Positions 11,743 to 22,925 of a DNA stretch of 64,000 nt are shown one piece after another. The notes beneath the pieces are model-generated. The model made no database searches, was not told where the DNA came from, and saw only the letters and a program-made list of their open reading frames with translations. The stretch spans positions 139,610-203,609 of the forward strand of contig KV748277.1 of the NCBI GenBank assembly GCA_001692895.1. The letters run 5' to 3'. Positions within the stretch are counted from its first letter, which is position 1. Every line of letters begins with the position of its first letter. This DNA is from Cenococcum geophilum 1.58. Its lineage: Eukaryota; Ascomycota; Dothideomycetes; Gloniales; Gloniaceae. The position numbers and the translations under genes were made by a program.

Positions 11743-13767
11743 AAATAAAGCTCCAATCATTACATGCAGATACCAATAAGATTTTAAAATTGAAGATACA
11801 CCTGGGTATGCTGGGTCTACTTGCGATATTCATCTCTCTGCTCGGATTTTCGGAAGTCCACGTTTGGATTTGGAGGCTCAACACTTGAGACAGCGTGATG
11901 CCCAACTAAAGGCTGCAAGTAATCCCGCTTTTAGTCTTTTCTGAATCCAAAATTATCGATCTGACACGAGGCGCCAGTGGTCTCCAAAGATGCAGGGGGG
12001 CTGAGTAAAGAGCGAGGTCGAAGGATGGCCAGATGGCCCCCAACCTGATTGCTATGCATGAAGTGTATCGTTGCCGGTGGCAAACCACAGATTTAGAGCA
12101 CACCGGTTTGATCGCTATATTCAAAGACAAATCATAAGAGCAGCTACTATGCAGGTTGGGTTTCGAGCGGATCCTGGAATCCGTTGGTTCATATTGACTA
12201 TAGAAGTCTAAATATTCTTGACAACGGCGAGACGAGGTGGACAGTGATCGGCAAGCGTTTGCCTAACGCTTCACGATTTGCCTCTCTTGGTGCGTGTGCA
12301 CAAATTTATGTCTCTAGCAGAATTGTCCAGCCCGTGCGATTACAATGGCATGCATCCTTGCACATATCAATGTTTTTTGCTGTGACTGTGCTGTTATATT
12401 ATGATTCACTGCTGGTTGTTACCCAGTAACTTCGTTCATGAGGACGCCAGGGGAGATGATGAGCTAAACAGGCTGTAGATATCAAGCTTGAAGATGAAGG
12501 TGCAGATGGTGCAGCCCTGTAACGAAGGCGACCCAAAGTAAAACCGTTTCGAAATGGTAGCGAGGCAGGTCTGCTGTGCCACAAAGGCGCTTAGATGGCT
12601 GTCATCAGCGTTCAACAGCGTTCCTGCGTCTCCACGTTAGAGGCTGGGACATTTGTTGGTCTAGGATGCGGCGCTCGAGCCGGTTCCCGAGGTGTCTGTG
12701 ATGGTGCCTTGGGTGTTGTCCCCACGTGCCTTTGTTTGTCGGCACGAAACAGGAAACACCACTACACCATCGCCATCGCCATCTGCACGTACTCCGCATC
12801 TGCACCGCAGCTCGATTCAAAACATCAGCAGATGCATCCCTTAGCTGTCGATCATGTCTCGGTCATTGCACCCTCATGAACTTAGCCTGGCAATTCCGCG
12901 GTTAGACAATGGTTCCTGCTGGCATCACGGTTTGGATGGGTCTTGGCCCAATGGACCATGNAACTGAGCCGCATACGCCTTTTGCCTAACATGGTCTCAG
13001 CCCTACAGACCACCCTCTTTTTAGAGACCCAGTGTTCGGCAAAGTGCCACTCAGCGTCTCTTCCTTTTACCCCTGCGTGCAGGCCGCTGGCGGTCTTAAT
13101 TTGTCGGCCATTCAGAGACATGGTCGGTCGTTAGCCGCCGAGCGTACTCTATGTGCCAAGCATTATATTCTTAGATTACAGCCGCAATACTGTTCAGAAG
13201 ATCCTCAAACTGGCGCTTCGCCTGGCCAGATGTTTCCGTCGCCCGGGGGGAACGGGAAGCCATCCGCGATCCGTCGCAGGCCACTCAAGAGACCTGAATT
13301 TGCTTTCCCCAGAGGCTTTCGACGAAGCGCCAGTGATGGCCATGTAGCGCGCCTACGTTGCCCTGTTTCACGGATTTTCGACCACGATGTTTAAATCTCA
13401 TCGGCGATTACAGAAACTTGACGCTGTTTCATCATTTTCTCCGATGGCGGGCATTGGAATCCTGACCGTTTTTGGCGCTCTTGTTTGGGTGTCGTGAATG
13501 CTATGATAGTTCTATAAAGTCACGCCCGCGACCTCAGCTGGGCCTCAGATGCCTCAGACATAACAGCAGCAATCACCTCCTCTCGCTTCTTTCCTACCGT
13601 TTCATAGTATCATTTCCTTGGCCTTGGGATTAATCATTCACTTGTTCTTCAACTTAATCATAATTACCGGAGTATCTCTCGCTTTAAACCTCCCACACGC
13701 CTCAATCGCTCCCTAAGTCCAGACCAACAAACCCTACCGATCCCACTCTCGCTTCCCGTTAGTCCTC
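11743..13767. other. Intergenic region, no supported gene
   Basis: 2.0 kb between the BTB and Myb-like genes. Several short open frames on both strands show no domain and poor continuity. There is one undetermined base (N) at 12961. The last ~250 bp (13500-13767) are pyrimidine-rich and look like the promoter and leader of the Myb-like gene. Confidence 0.45.
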
Positions 13768-14461
13768 ATGATCAGCATGCCAAAGGAAGTCAAGGCGGCG
13801 AACTCTCAGCGACCTGCATCAATGACAACCGCCACCGCCGCCGCAAGCACTGCCTCTACAAGGTCGGCGGCCGCGTGGTCCGCAAAGGACGACGAAACTC
13901 TTATGAACGCTCGAGCGTCTGGGCTTAACTGGCAGCCCATCGCATCCAAGCACTTTCCTTCAAAAACGGCCAATGCGTGTCGGAAACGACACGAACGCCT
14001 GATGGAGAAGAGGAATGCAGAGGACTGGGAAGGAGTGAAGCTGGAGACCCTTGCAAGCGAATACATGAATGTGCGGCGCGAGATGTGGAGCGTATTGGCT
14101 AGTCGGGTTGGCGAAAAATGGACTACGGTGGAAGCTAAGGTATGTATTCAATGTTCTATTGCTCTCCCTTCCTACAATTGGAACTAATCATTGGCGCATG
14201 GCACTAACTCAATTGCAGTGCATGGAGAAAGGATTTAAGAATCTCCAGCAAGCCCATCGTTCCGCGCAGAGGAAGGAGCGAGGTATTTATGAGGGCGACA
14301 GCGGCATCGGTTGTTCGGACGCTGAGAACGAATTAGATGAAGGCCATCCAGACGCGGCGCAATCTGTCGAACAGGCCCAGGAAGGCTATTCGCTTCAGCG
14401 GGGCGGGCCAAGCATTCAGTCAATGCTATCGCTTTCCCCGGCATATCCACAACAGCCTTGA
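13768..14461 (+). CDS. Myb/SANT-like DNA-binding protein
   Basis: Exons 13768-14139 and 14219-14461, with a 79-bp intron (GTATGT ... CTAAC ... TTGCAG), encode 204 aa. A Myb-like repeat covers about residues 34-70: AAWSAKDDETLMNARASGLN, then WQPIASKHFPSKTANACRKR. It has the spaced tryptophans and the S-x-x-x-x-R-x-R recognition-helix pattern. A second, weaker repeat spans the splice site (REMWSVLASRVGEKWTTVEA followed by KCMEKGFKNLQ). The C-terminus is Ser/Gln-rich. Proteins of this short two-repeat form are predicted nuclear DNA-binding factors. The target is unknown. An alternative start at 13777 would shorten the N-terminus by three residues. Confidence 0.78.
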
Positions 14462-14820
14462 AATGCACCAGTACTGCTGGTCAGGCTGGTTTACGAATTT
14501 CCTGCTTCTTGATTTCGATGTCGACACGAATTTTTCTTGCACAACTTAGGGAACGGTCGGGTGGTTTACTGTATGAGTACCAGCAGGCGATGGTTTATCG
14601 CTGGTTTTCTGCTGCTAGATTGGCACATTGGGGCGGAGTCTTTGCAGGTTGTACACCTAATATTGAAATTGCATGTGGTTCAAGTTTGATAAAGATGCGG
14701 CTGAAGCTCGGCCTTGCCGGCCACTTAGAACGCTTATCTCGAAACAAGCGTTCTATGACGCTCCCACCTTCAACGTACATTGGCTGCCTGCTCCAAACAC
14801 CAACATGTTTACCCACAAGA
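14462..14820. promoter_or_regulatory. Myb-gene 3' end and sirtuin promoter region
   Basis: 359 bp between two co-directional genes. An open frame continues in front of the sirtuin ATG but has no recognisable content. The sirtuin homology begins at the ATG at 14821. Confidence 0.35.
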
Positions 14821-16030
14821 ATGCCACTATTGCGTGTGCCGTACACTGACCCCCTGCCGTTGCCAAAAATAATCCCTCAAAGCGCGAGCACAGTTAGTGG
14901 AGCCATTGCCGCCCTCACCGAATTCCTCTCTGCACCGTCCTCCCCACAGCTGAAGAACTATGAGGCCCAAAATGATAAGACACTTCTCCTTACTGGTGCA
15001 GGTATCTCGGTAGCGTCAGGACTTGCCGATTATCGTGGTACAAACGGCACCTATATGCTGAACAAGGCGTATCGGCCAGTCTACTACCACGAATTCACCA
15101 CAAGTCACGAAGCACGGAAGAGATACTGGGCACGCAGCTTCCTAGGGTGGACAAACCTACATAAGGCGAAACCTAATGAAGCCCACTGGGCAGTCAAGAG
15201 GTTTGGGGAGCTGGGGCGACTGAGCAGTGTCATAACGCAAAGTATTTCCTCTCTCCCAGCCACAGCGCTAAGCCGACTAACAATAGCAACCAGACGTCGA
15301 CTCATTCCATCCGAGAGCGCATCCGCAGCTTCCAACGCTCGAGCTGCACGGGTACCTGCGCTCCATTGTCTGCCTTACCTGCCGCAACGAACACTCCAGA
15401 GAGGCGTTTCAGAGGCAGCTTGCGAACCTCAATCCGGCTTGGGCTGCCTTTCTTGAAGAGATCATCGCCAGTGGTGCCCTGGATACCGAAAATCCTGAGG
15501 AGCGCCGCAAGGGAGGCCTCAAAACCAACCCGGATGGCGACGTCGATATCCCAAACGCGCCGTACAGCTCCTTCCGCTATGCAGCTTGTCCTACGTGTCT
15601 AGAAAACCCGCCGACGCTCATAGGCGGTCGCAAGGCTGAGGTGCGTGTGGATAATGATGGAGCTTGGATGGATACCTCGACGGGTGGCATCTTGAAACCT
15701 GCTGTCGTTCTGTTTGGAGAGTCAATACCTCCTGGTATTAAAACGGCTGCCGAGGAAGCCGTTGACAGCTCCAGCCGCATTCTGGTTGTTGGAAGTAGCT
15801 TGGCAACCTATTCGGCATGGAGGCTAGTCAACCGGGCGAAAGAGAACGGCATGCCGATCGGGATTCTGAATCTTGGTGGAGTGCGTGGCGAAGAGACGTT
15901 CTTCTCGGACGTCCCTCCGGGTAATACCGGTAGTCTGGCAGTCAGATGTAGTGAGAGTGCTGATAAGATCTTGCCGAGCGTGGTGAGAATGCTAGAAGAC
16001 CTGCAGGGTATGAGATCTATGAGAGCATGA
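14821..16030 (+). CDS. Sirtuin, NAD-dependent protein deacylase (class II / SIRT4-like)
   Basis: Exons 14821-15241 and 15294-16030 with a 52-bp intron encode 385 aa. Using CAACCAG at 15287-15293 as acceptor restores the hallmark ITQNVDSFHP across the junction. Visible motifs: the NAD-binding GAGISVASGLADYRG (residues 59-73), TQN-x-D, and the catalytic His in LELHGYL (H159). A zinc ribbon of two Cys pairs follows, C167-x-x-C170 and CPTC near 238. ILKPAVVLFGESIP and VVGSSLATYSAW are further sirtuin signatures. ADYRG, NVDSFH and PAVVLFGE are closer to class II (SIRT4-type, often mitochondrial) than to Sir2/Hst1 nuclear sirtuins. Localisation is inferred only: the N-terminus (MPLLRVPYTDPLPLPK) is short. 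The 359 bp upstream, after the Myb gene stop, would hold the promoter. Confidence 0.88.
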
Positions 16031-16494
16031 CATCACGGGGCATGCTTAAACTCAATGCAATAATGTATCGTGGATCAACTGCTTCACCCTTGTAGCACGT
16101 CACTCCGAAACAAAACGTAACATTAGCTTAGAATGACCGACGCTCACCTATTGGATGGCACGCGCAACACGTGCAGACCTTATGCTAACTTATAATAATA
16201 CAGATATTGGGTCTTGAAGGTGGCTGCATCTCCACAAATCGAAGTAATCCAACCATTAGTTTGACCTTGCGGGCTGACATTACAATATGCTGCATCCAGG
16301 CCTATGACTAATGTCACACAAGCCGTTGAGCCGATTTAGTGTAACTTTAAGCCCTCGCAAATAGCTTTAGATACTCAGAGTAAGTGGTCCGTGCGGGAAC
16401 ACCACCAAATTTCTAAGCACGGGCACCGATTTCAGCTATTCTAATTGGTTAGTTCTTATCGATAACCTGAGTGCCCATTTTGAAGGGATAGGTC
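16031..16494. other. Intergenic region
   Basis: Downstream of the sirtuin gene; it ends at the TA that flanks the left end of the MITE. No gene or RNA is seen. Confidence 0.45.
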
Positions 16495-16496
16495 TA

Positions 16497-17543
16497 ACGT
16501 GCTCCACCAGCGAGCTGCGAACCCCAAAAACCACCAAAAATTGGAAAAACTGCACCTTGATATCTCGACAATGGCTTAATAATAAAGGCCACTGCTAGCT
16601 ATACACCCCCTAAATGATACGCGTACACCCCCTACCTTATTTGGTTTAGACGCTTCCTTATTAAGTTAGATGCTTCCTCATTAAGTTAGAATATCACGTG
16701 CGTTTGACTTGTTTGCGCCTGCATCGCGAAAATCAAAGTACGCGCCATGTAAGTTTTATGACTGCAACATCACGATCAAGTCTTGATTTTAGTTATGGTA
16801 TAAGTAGTAGAGTCTAAATTTGGATCGCGCATAAGTCGATTAATTGGATTACACAGTACTTTGTGAGGCGTCGCGCAAACTGATTTGGGTGCTACCACCT
16901 CTGCTTCGCGCCGCGCCCGGGCCTGCGCCCGGTAACCCACCCAAGAGCCCGCGATTGTAGAGCGTCGCGGCGGTCGGCTAGTTAACTCTACAACTAGCTC
17001 TACAATTGCTAATTGCGTTGACAGATCTACTCGTAGAGAGCCCTCAGCATTTGAGCGAAATACTATGGGCTCGCACTTTGAGGCACAAACAAGTCGAACG
17101 CACGTGATATTCTAACTTAATGAGGAAGCATCTAACTTAATAAGGAAGCGTCTAAACCAAATAAGGTAGGGGGTTATGCGTATCAATTGGGGGGTGTACG
17201 CGTATCATTTAGGGGGTGTATGGCTAGCAGTGGCCATAATAAATTCCGAAATTTCATAATTAGCCTTTTGTGCCTACATTAAGACTTTTAATAAAATTCC
17301 AGCGTAACAAGCCTAACCGCTATCGAAATATCGGGTTTTGGCCCCCAATCTTGAGCTAAATTGCAATATCTTTAGAGCTATTTAATAGATTACTTTTTAA
17401 ATCTAATAAGAGGTTTAAAATAGGTATAAAAGGCTAATTATAAAATTTTGGAATTTATTATTAAGCCATTGTTGAGATATCAAGGTGCAGCTTTTCCAAT
17501 TTTTGGTGGTTTTTGGGGTTCGCAGCTCGCTGGTGGAGCACGT
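16497..17543. mobile_element. Outer MITE with long terminal inverted repeats, flanked by TA
   Basis: The left end begins ACGTGCTCCACCAGCGAGCT, and the right end is its reverse complement. The inverted match extends for about 90 bp from each end with few changes (for example ACCACCAAAAATTGGAAAA). Both ends are flanked by TA (16495-16496 and 17544-17545), the target duplication of Tc1/mariner-type elements. Without the second element nested inside (16587-17235 plus its 8-bp duplication), the parent is about 390 bp and non-coding, so it is non-autonomous. It lies between the sirtuin and kinase-like genes. Confidence 0.85.
16587..17235. mobile_element. Nested non-autonomous DNA transposon with 8-bp target duplication (hAT-like)
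   Basis: A 649-bp element inside the outer MITE. Its terminal inverted repeats begin GGCCACTGCTAGC and continue through ATACACCCCCTAAATGATAC to TCTAACTTAATGAGGAAGC, roughly 110-130 bp per arm. The left arm lacks about 22 bp present in the right arm. It is flanked on both sides by ATAATAAA (16579-16586 and 17236-17243), an exact 8-bp duplication typical of the hAT superfamily. The interior is non-coding and includes a GC-rich stretch (16910-16980). Confidence 0.85.
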
Positions 17544-17545
17544 TA

Positions 17546-18711
17546 CCTCTACATTCTGTTTGAGGTACTGCGGGCACGTATCTCAATAAAAACTACGAGT
17601 ACGAAATTTTAGACTCGGAAACTGAGAAGCGCATGAGGAAGATCGGGGGGACGAGATTAGCCTTTTTTTTTTTTGAAATCATACACCGTTTTAGCTGCCA
17701 TCAAGCGCCATGCCAGGTCTTCCATTATGGTAGAATTATATAGAGAGCTTGCCTACAAACAACAACTCAACCAAACAAAGGAAACCATCACTCTCTCTAT
17801 TATATTCCACCCCCCTAAGGGGACTTCTGCCGTATAGTGTATCCAAAGCCACACGTACTGTATACCAACTCCACCCCAATTAAATATCCCCTAAGTAGTA
17901 ATGTCGAGGCCTCCACCTCTTGCGTACCGTGGCGTGTATTTGTATCAAAAGGATGGCGAATCTAATAGAGGCAGGGGCTGTGGGTAAGCAGCTCAGCGCC
18001 GCTAAAACCACGGTGTTTGACACCAAAACGTGGTTTTTCTTTGTCGTAGGCTAGCAGTGCAACGGCCGTCCTCTAAGTCGTTGACGGCTGTAGTCTTGAG
18101 CGTTGAGGTTCGAGGTATTCGGATCGAGGTCGAGTCGTGTTCGTATAGACCCTGTGTACGCGTCGGATTCGATNCGATCGGTGGATGAGAGACTGCCTTC
18201 CTCTCTCTCCCCCTATTGTGCGTGGCCGCTCGTGTCGTCGTCCACTCGAACTCGTCTTAGCTTCTCAATACAAGTCGGTTCACCACTCCGACAGGTAAAG
18301 ATACTAGACACCGGACACCACGAGAAGGTGCGAGTCCATTCGTCCGGCACGGGATTAGCCTTGGTGAACGCGGAGATACGGCCATGCAGTAGTGTGAGAC
18401 CCGCCTGTACAAGGCCAACACCACATGGGCGCAAGGTTGACTTCGGAGTTCTTGGGGATCAGCCTAGGCAGATTTCTCCACTATGGACGATCATGTGGAG
18501 GAAATGTGCGTCGAGCTACATTGCCTTTTGATGTCCAAGAAATACATGCAGCAAGGTTGAAACTCAGCAACCTCCTCTGTGCTCGCATTAGTCTTTCAAC
18601 CTCCATTTGTCTCCCTTTCACATCGCTTATAAAGGACATTATCAAGCCAATTGCCCCCCAGCTTCGCGAGGAAGATACACTTATTTGCGATATCTAAAAG
18701 TTTTGACTACC
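17546..18711. other. Intergenic region upstream of the kinase-like gene
   Basis: 1.17 kb with no supported gene. There is an undetermined base (N) at 18174 and a T-run at 17663-17674. Repeated TCGAGGT/TTCGGATCG motifs occur around 18100-18180. Open frames here are not supported by any domain. Confidence 0.4.
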
Positions 18712-20463
18712 ATGACTACCATTCGTGACAGTGTATCGTCCCACAATCTTGCGAATGCTTTGACAGCGTCTCTACCGATAAACGAGCATCACACAGATTT
18801 AATGGACCATCAACATAAACATATGGGACAACCTACAGTGGAAGATCGCTCACCAGACATTAATATCTTGGAGAAATTAATGAGCAAAACCAGTTTAGAG
18901 TCGGCTAGAACCGACTATTCGGAATCCCTCGGTCTGGGTTTCCCTTCTGGTACCCAATCAATACCCAGTATGTTTTTTCGCAATGTACCCTGCAGTGCTT
19001 TCGGATCATCCACTTATACTCACCCAGAAGCTCTCTCGAAGTTACATACTGCAGCCGGTCGCCCTCCCAAAAGATCTAGAAAACCGAGCAAACGCAGAAG
19101 AGCCAACATCCTTTCAGGAGCCAACATCATTTCAGAAACCGAGAGCAATAAAAGCTATGTCACCGCAAACACTAGCAGCACTGCAACCTATTTCACCGCC
19201 AGCTCCACTCTCGAAGGAAGTCGCAATAACGAAACGGATAACCGCCCCGCCTTGCCTCAAATTGTGAAGAAACCTTCTCGCAGTAGTTGGTACGACCATC
19301 TTGAAGGCAGAGGCATGATACCAAATCCATTGGATGAGAAAAACTGGTCAGGGCGAGGTCAACATGCTGAATTCAATCCGGATGAAGTTGATTTGGTACC
19401 ACTAAAAGCTGAAAGAATACTTGGCACCACCGCTAACGCAGTCGTTGAAAGCGTTATGTGTCGCAGGATTCGTCTTGCTCGTAAAACAATCAAGTGCGGT
19501 CGTCACATGAAGCGTGAAGACGCGGTCACAGAAGTAGAGCATCTGCAACGGCTCTCACATTTCCATTTGATACAAGTAATAGGCACGTATATCATGGGCA
19601 AAGATCTCTCGATTCTTCTTTACCCCGCGACTGAGTACAACCTAGAAACGTTCATAGATTCAATTATCGAAACAAAAAACTCTAGCGACGAGGTGGTCGA
19701 CCCCGCTCCTGATCCCCTATCGGAAGCTTCGCACTGGAAGTGTTTTCATTTGTTCATATTCATTGGTTGTTTATCGAATGCCTTGCGGTATCTCCACGCC
19801 AATGTCACCAAGCACATGGACATCAAGCCAAAAAACCTCCTGGTACGGCAAATCACAAAGGATTTACCCCTCCGGTGCAAATATCGGATCTACATTGCCG
19901 ACTTCGGGATCGCCCGCGCTTATCAATCCATAGCGGACTCTGAGACGGACTCTCCTACATTTTGCACACGGCTTTACGCAGCGCCGGAAGTGATTGAGGG
20001 AAAACGACGTGGTCCCAGTGCGGATATCTTTTCACTTGGGTGCGTTTTCCTGGAAATTATTGCCACCATTGGTTGGTCTTTATCCGGACAAGACATGCTA
20101 CAGGAATTGAAGTATCTTCGCACCAAAAACACAAATGGGTGCATATCATACCAGGCCAATATCCCAGATGTACAGGCCTGGTTAAGCCATTTTAACGATT
20201 TGGTGGGAAAAAGCCTATCTAGCATCTCAAGTATAGCAGTAGAGTATGGGGCTTTCGCTAACGAACGCTACAAATGTTTTCCCACCGGAGCCGCTCCAAA
20301 TCTGATTCGGCGGATGCTGGAGACCGACCCGTCCCTTCGACCATCGGCATTTGATGTAGCAGAACTCACTTCCCCCTTGTGTTGCTATATATGCGACACA
20401 GGACGGGAAAAACTCGAAGCCGTACGAGGGTCTCCGGAAGAGATATCCCTTCAGGGAAAGTAG
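18712..20463 (+). CDS. Protein kinase-like protein with variant catalytic loop
   Basis: Single exon, 583 aa from the ATG at 18712. Residues 1-215 are Ser/Thr-rich with a basic patch (RPPKRSRKPSKRRR). The kinase domain starts near residue 235: a loose Gly-rich loop (ILGTTANAVVESV), the ATP-lysine in RLARKTIK (about 256), and catalytic loop KHMDIKPKNLL (about 366), with HMD in place of HRD but D and N kept. DFGIARAY (about 396), YAAPEV (about 423) and the helix-F motif SADIFSLGCVFLEI follow. These residues suggest a possibly active Ser/Thr kinase. Divergent kinases of this type, with long disordered N-termini, are expanded in Pezizomycotina, and the substrate is unknown. The frame is open upstream of 18712 without an ATG, so this start is the first usable one. 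Confidence 0.8.
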   Translation: MTTIRDSVSSHNLANALTASLPINEHHTDLMDHQHKHMGQPTVEDRSPDINILEKLMSKTSLESARTDYSESLGLGFPSGTQSIPSMFFRNVPCSAFGSSTYTHPEALSKLHTAAGRPPKRSRKPSKRRRANILSGANIISETESNKSYVTANTSSTATYFTASSTLEGSRNNETDNRPALPQIVKKPSRSSWYDHLEGRGMIPNPLDEKNWSGRGQHAEFNPDEVDLVPLKAERILGTTANAVVESVMCRRIRLARKTIKCGRHMKREDAVTEVEHLQRLSHFHLIQVIGTYIMGKDLSILLYPATEYNLETFIDSIIETKNSSDEVVDPAPDPLSEASHWKCFHLFIFIGCLSNALRYLHANVTKHMDIKPKNLLVRQITKDLPLRCKYRIYIADFGIARAYQSIADSETDSPTFCTRLYAAPEVIEGKRRGPSADIFSLGCVFLEIIATIGWSLSGQDMLQELKYLRTKNTNGCISYQANIPDVQAWLSHFNDLVGKSLSSISSIAVEYGAFANERYKCFPTGAAPNLIRRMLETDPSLRPSAFDVAELTSPLCCYICDTGREKLEAVRGSPEEISLQGK

Positions 20464-20916
20464 CGATAGCGTCTCTAGGACATTTCTCAAGCTGATTCTG
20501 GTTTTTGCGCCAGGTTGGCGCGGGGGAGACGAAGGGTAAGGGGCATTCGTTTCGTTGCTGCAACACCATACTCTAGATAAATCTAGAAAGGCCTTTAAAA
20601 GATACTCAGTTCGCGCGATGCGTAACTCTGAAGTATCTCTCGAGGGCTTTAGTTCTGTAAAGTTTTGAGTGACGTGCCTAGTCATCTGACGGATCTGGTG
20701 TCTCAAGCACTGATCCGTCAGAGTGATCGTCGTATCTTAGACTATTTATGAAGAATTTATCAGGAAACCTAGAGTAGGATAAAGATTCGCCAAGGGCCTG
20801 ATATGTGTTTTATGAGAGATGACTATTCACGAGCAAAAGACTTGCAAAAAAAAAAAGCTTCCATAGATCAGACTTTGGTATTAGGTTCTCCCGCTATGTA
20901 AACACTTTCAAGAGTT
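20464..20916. other. Convergent 3' region between kinase-like and tRNA methyltransferase genes
   Basis: 453 bp between two genes that converge. It holds both 3' ends, including an A-run at 20847-20856. No gene is seen. Confidence 0.5.
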
Positions 20917-22392
20917 TCATGTCTCCATGTCTCTGTCCGGTGTGCTCTCCCTCATTCTCCTCCAGATACCCAAAAAGCCACCTCCAACCACCGTATACCC
21001 AACTTTTGGCCTGCAGATCATAGCCCAATCAGACTTGCGCTGGCTGATATCTTTAGCAATCTCTTTGTCCCTAGAAGGATATCCTTCAATTGCATGGGCC
21101 GATTGATCATCCACACCCATAGAACTGTCGCTATCAAGATCTAGAGAGTCCGATGAATTCGCCGATCCGTTTTCTTTCTTCAGAGCCGCGCGTGGTTTGA
21201 CCGACCGGACATCCCATTCCCTACCAGCTGTACTCCCCCCGAGTTCGACAACCCGGTCAAGCAAATAGGGAAGTTTCAGGTCTCGAATCATCTCAACGCA
21301 TTCTACAATCTGCGTGATACTTGGATTAAAAACCGCAAGCGCCCCATCAGTGTGTAAGGCTGGAGCTACATTCACTAGATGGGATTGTGCATTAGGCAGG
21401 TCCAGCAAGACGTGAGACAAGAACGGCTCGGACGTCTGGCGTGTTTTCGTCTGCGCTGCGATCCATGCCGAGACGTCTCCAACGTAGAATTCGACGTTTC
21501 CCGCGTACATGCCTCTGCGAAATCTCTTTACAACATTCCTAGCGCGATTCGTGTTATGGGGGGAGATGTCTAGCGTGTGGATTATGGCCTGCCGCCGCTT
21601 CCTCCAAGCCTCGAGGTCGGAGTATTGGGGATCAGCGACAGATTCGCCCTGGTACACGGAGTCTTCCATTCCGTCTTCGCTATCGAAGGAAGGCGGAGGT
21701 GAGGGAAGGGGTGGGTTCGCGGCGTGGATCGCACGGGAGAGATGTAAGGTAAGCGCTCCATGACCAGTGCCAGCTTCAAGTATTTCTAGCGGAGGCGCTC
21801 GCGGCGCGGAGTCATTATTGGGAGATACATGGATGTCGAGTAGTGAGACTATAACGTTGGCATCTTGAGGGTATATCTAATCTGGAGATTAGTTCTAGTT
21901 GCACTACATCTATAATTGATAAATGTGCCAGATCGCAGATTTATAGAAACTCACTGGTGTGACTGAACGCGGAGTATACCGAACATACTCTGATAGAGTG
22001 GGTTCATGGATACGGTATTCGTGGCCCTTTGTTGTCTTTACAAGATCTCGGACTCGTTTGCCTATGATCTCGGTGTGGGGTATAACACCTCGGTGTGTTT
22101 CAAGTGTTTTCGTAGGATGGAGAGGTCTGGAGAGATGGCCATCGTGTGAGGTGTCAAGTTTGTCGCGGACAAGTGCTATATCACCTTCTGCGGATGGCTG
22201 TCAGCGGGGGGTGGAGGGTTTTAGAAGACCCCTAGAGAAAGCTGCGGTGTGATCAACGTGCATACCTTCGAAGACTCTACTGTCGGTGGCAAGATTGCGG
22301 AAGCATCGGTGGCAGAGAGTCATTGGCCTTCCCCTGCATACCCGGAGGGTCCGTAGGGATGTTTTTGAGAAGGGTAGAAGAGACTTTATCAT
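20917..22392 (-). CDS. Predicted mitochondrial tRNA (adenine-58-N1)-methyltransferase-like protein (TRM61 family)
   Basis: Exons 22392-22266, 22187-21955 and 21876-20917 encode 439 aa. The first acceptor (CCGCAG at 22193-22188) gives the junction VFE-EGDIALVRDKL. The N-terminus is basic and lacks acids (MIKSLLPFSKTSLRTLRVCR), as in mitochondrial presequences. The GCD14/TRM61 hallmarks are EYVRYTPRSVTPIYPQDAN, the S-adenosylmethionine site ILEAGTGHGALTLHL (about 151-165), GDVSAWI, and HVLLDLPNAQSHLVNVAPAL with the catalytic Asp region. The Ser-rich insert (SSDSLDLDSDSSMGVD) precedes the C-terminal VGYTVVGGGFLGIWRRMRES. The family makes m1A58 in the tRNA T-loop. The presequence points to a mitochondrial version rather than the nuclear Trm6/61 subunit. 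It is divergent from the DCR2-type gene. Confidence 0.82.
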
Positions 22393-22925
22393 AGCTGTTC
22401 AGATATTTACTTATTGTCGTCCTGATTGGGAGGGGAGCTTTCATGTGAAGCTTTGTCTTGGCAGTGGACAAGGGTAGGTAGGTAATCAGCCACGCGGGTG
22501 ACCAAAAACTGGTATTTCAAAGTAGTCATCTTCTTTACAGCTTAATAATATGACAACCATAAAAGATAGAAAATAATAAAAACACAGGTATAATATTTTA
22601 AGGTACCTTAACGCCTTTATCTATTTGAAATTTGGAGAACCTACGTTATTGTGGCTTAATAAATCCGTAGAGTTGGGCGACTTTTGACGTTCCCAAGGTC
22701 ACATTTCCTGTCACCCGCGTGTCAGCCAAGGGAACAGGTCTTATGCAGACACCACGAAGCAGCCTCTATATTTCCGCTTTCTTCTACATACACTGAAAAT
22801 ATTCTTAAGCAAGCCGGCATCAAGCATGGCGAGCTATCTGATTCAGGCACACTGACATATCTGAGGCTGCACAACTCCATTCCTCTCCGCCAGCTCACCC
22901 CCGAGCCAGGCAAACTTGCGACACC
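22393..22925. promoter_or_regulatory. Shared divergent promoter region
   Basis: 533 bp between the start codons of the tRNA methyltransferase-like gene (minus) and the DCR2-type gene (plus). The central part (22540-22640) is AT-rich. The stretch 22690-22925 is probably leader sequence of the plus-strand gene. No specific site is recognised. Confidence 0.4.

Noticed and set aside
12882..13394. Open frames around the N at 12961
   Set aside because: No domain, competing frames on both strands and an undetermined base.
18103..18697. Open frames upstream of the kinase-like gene, one containing the N at 18174
   Set aside because: No recognisable content; likely promoter and leader.
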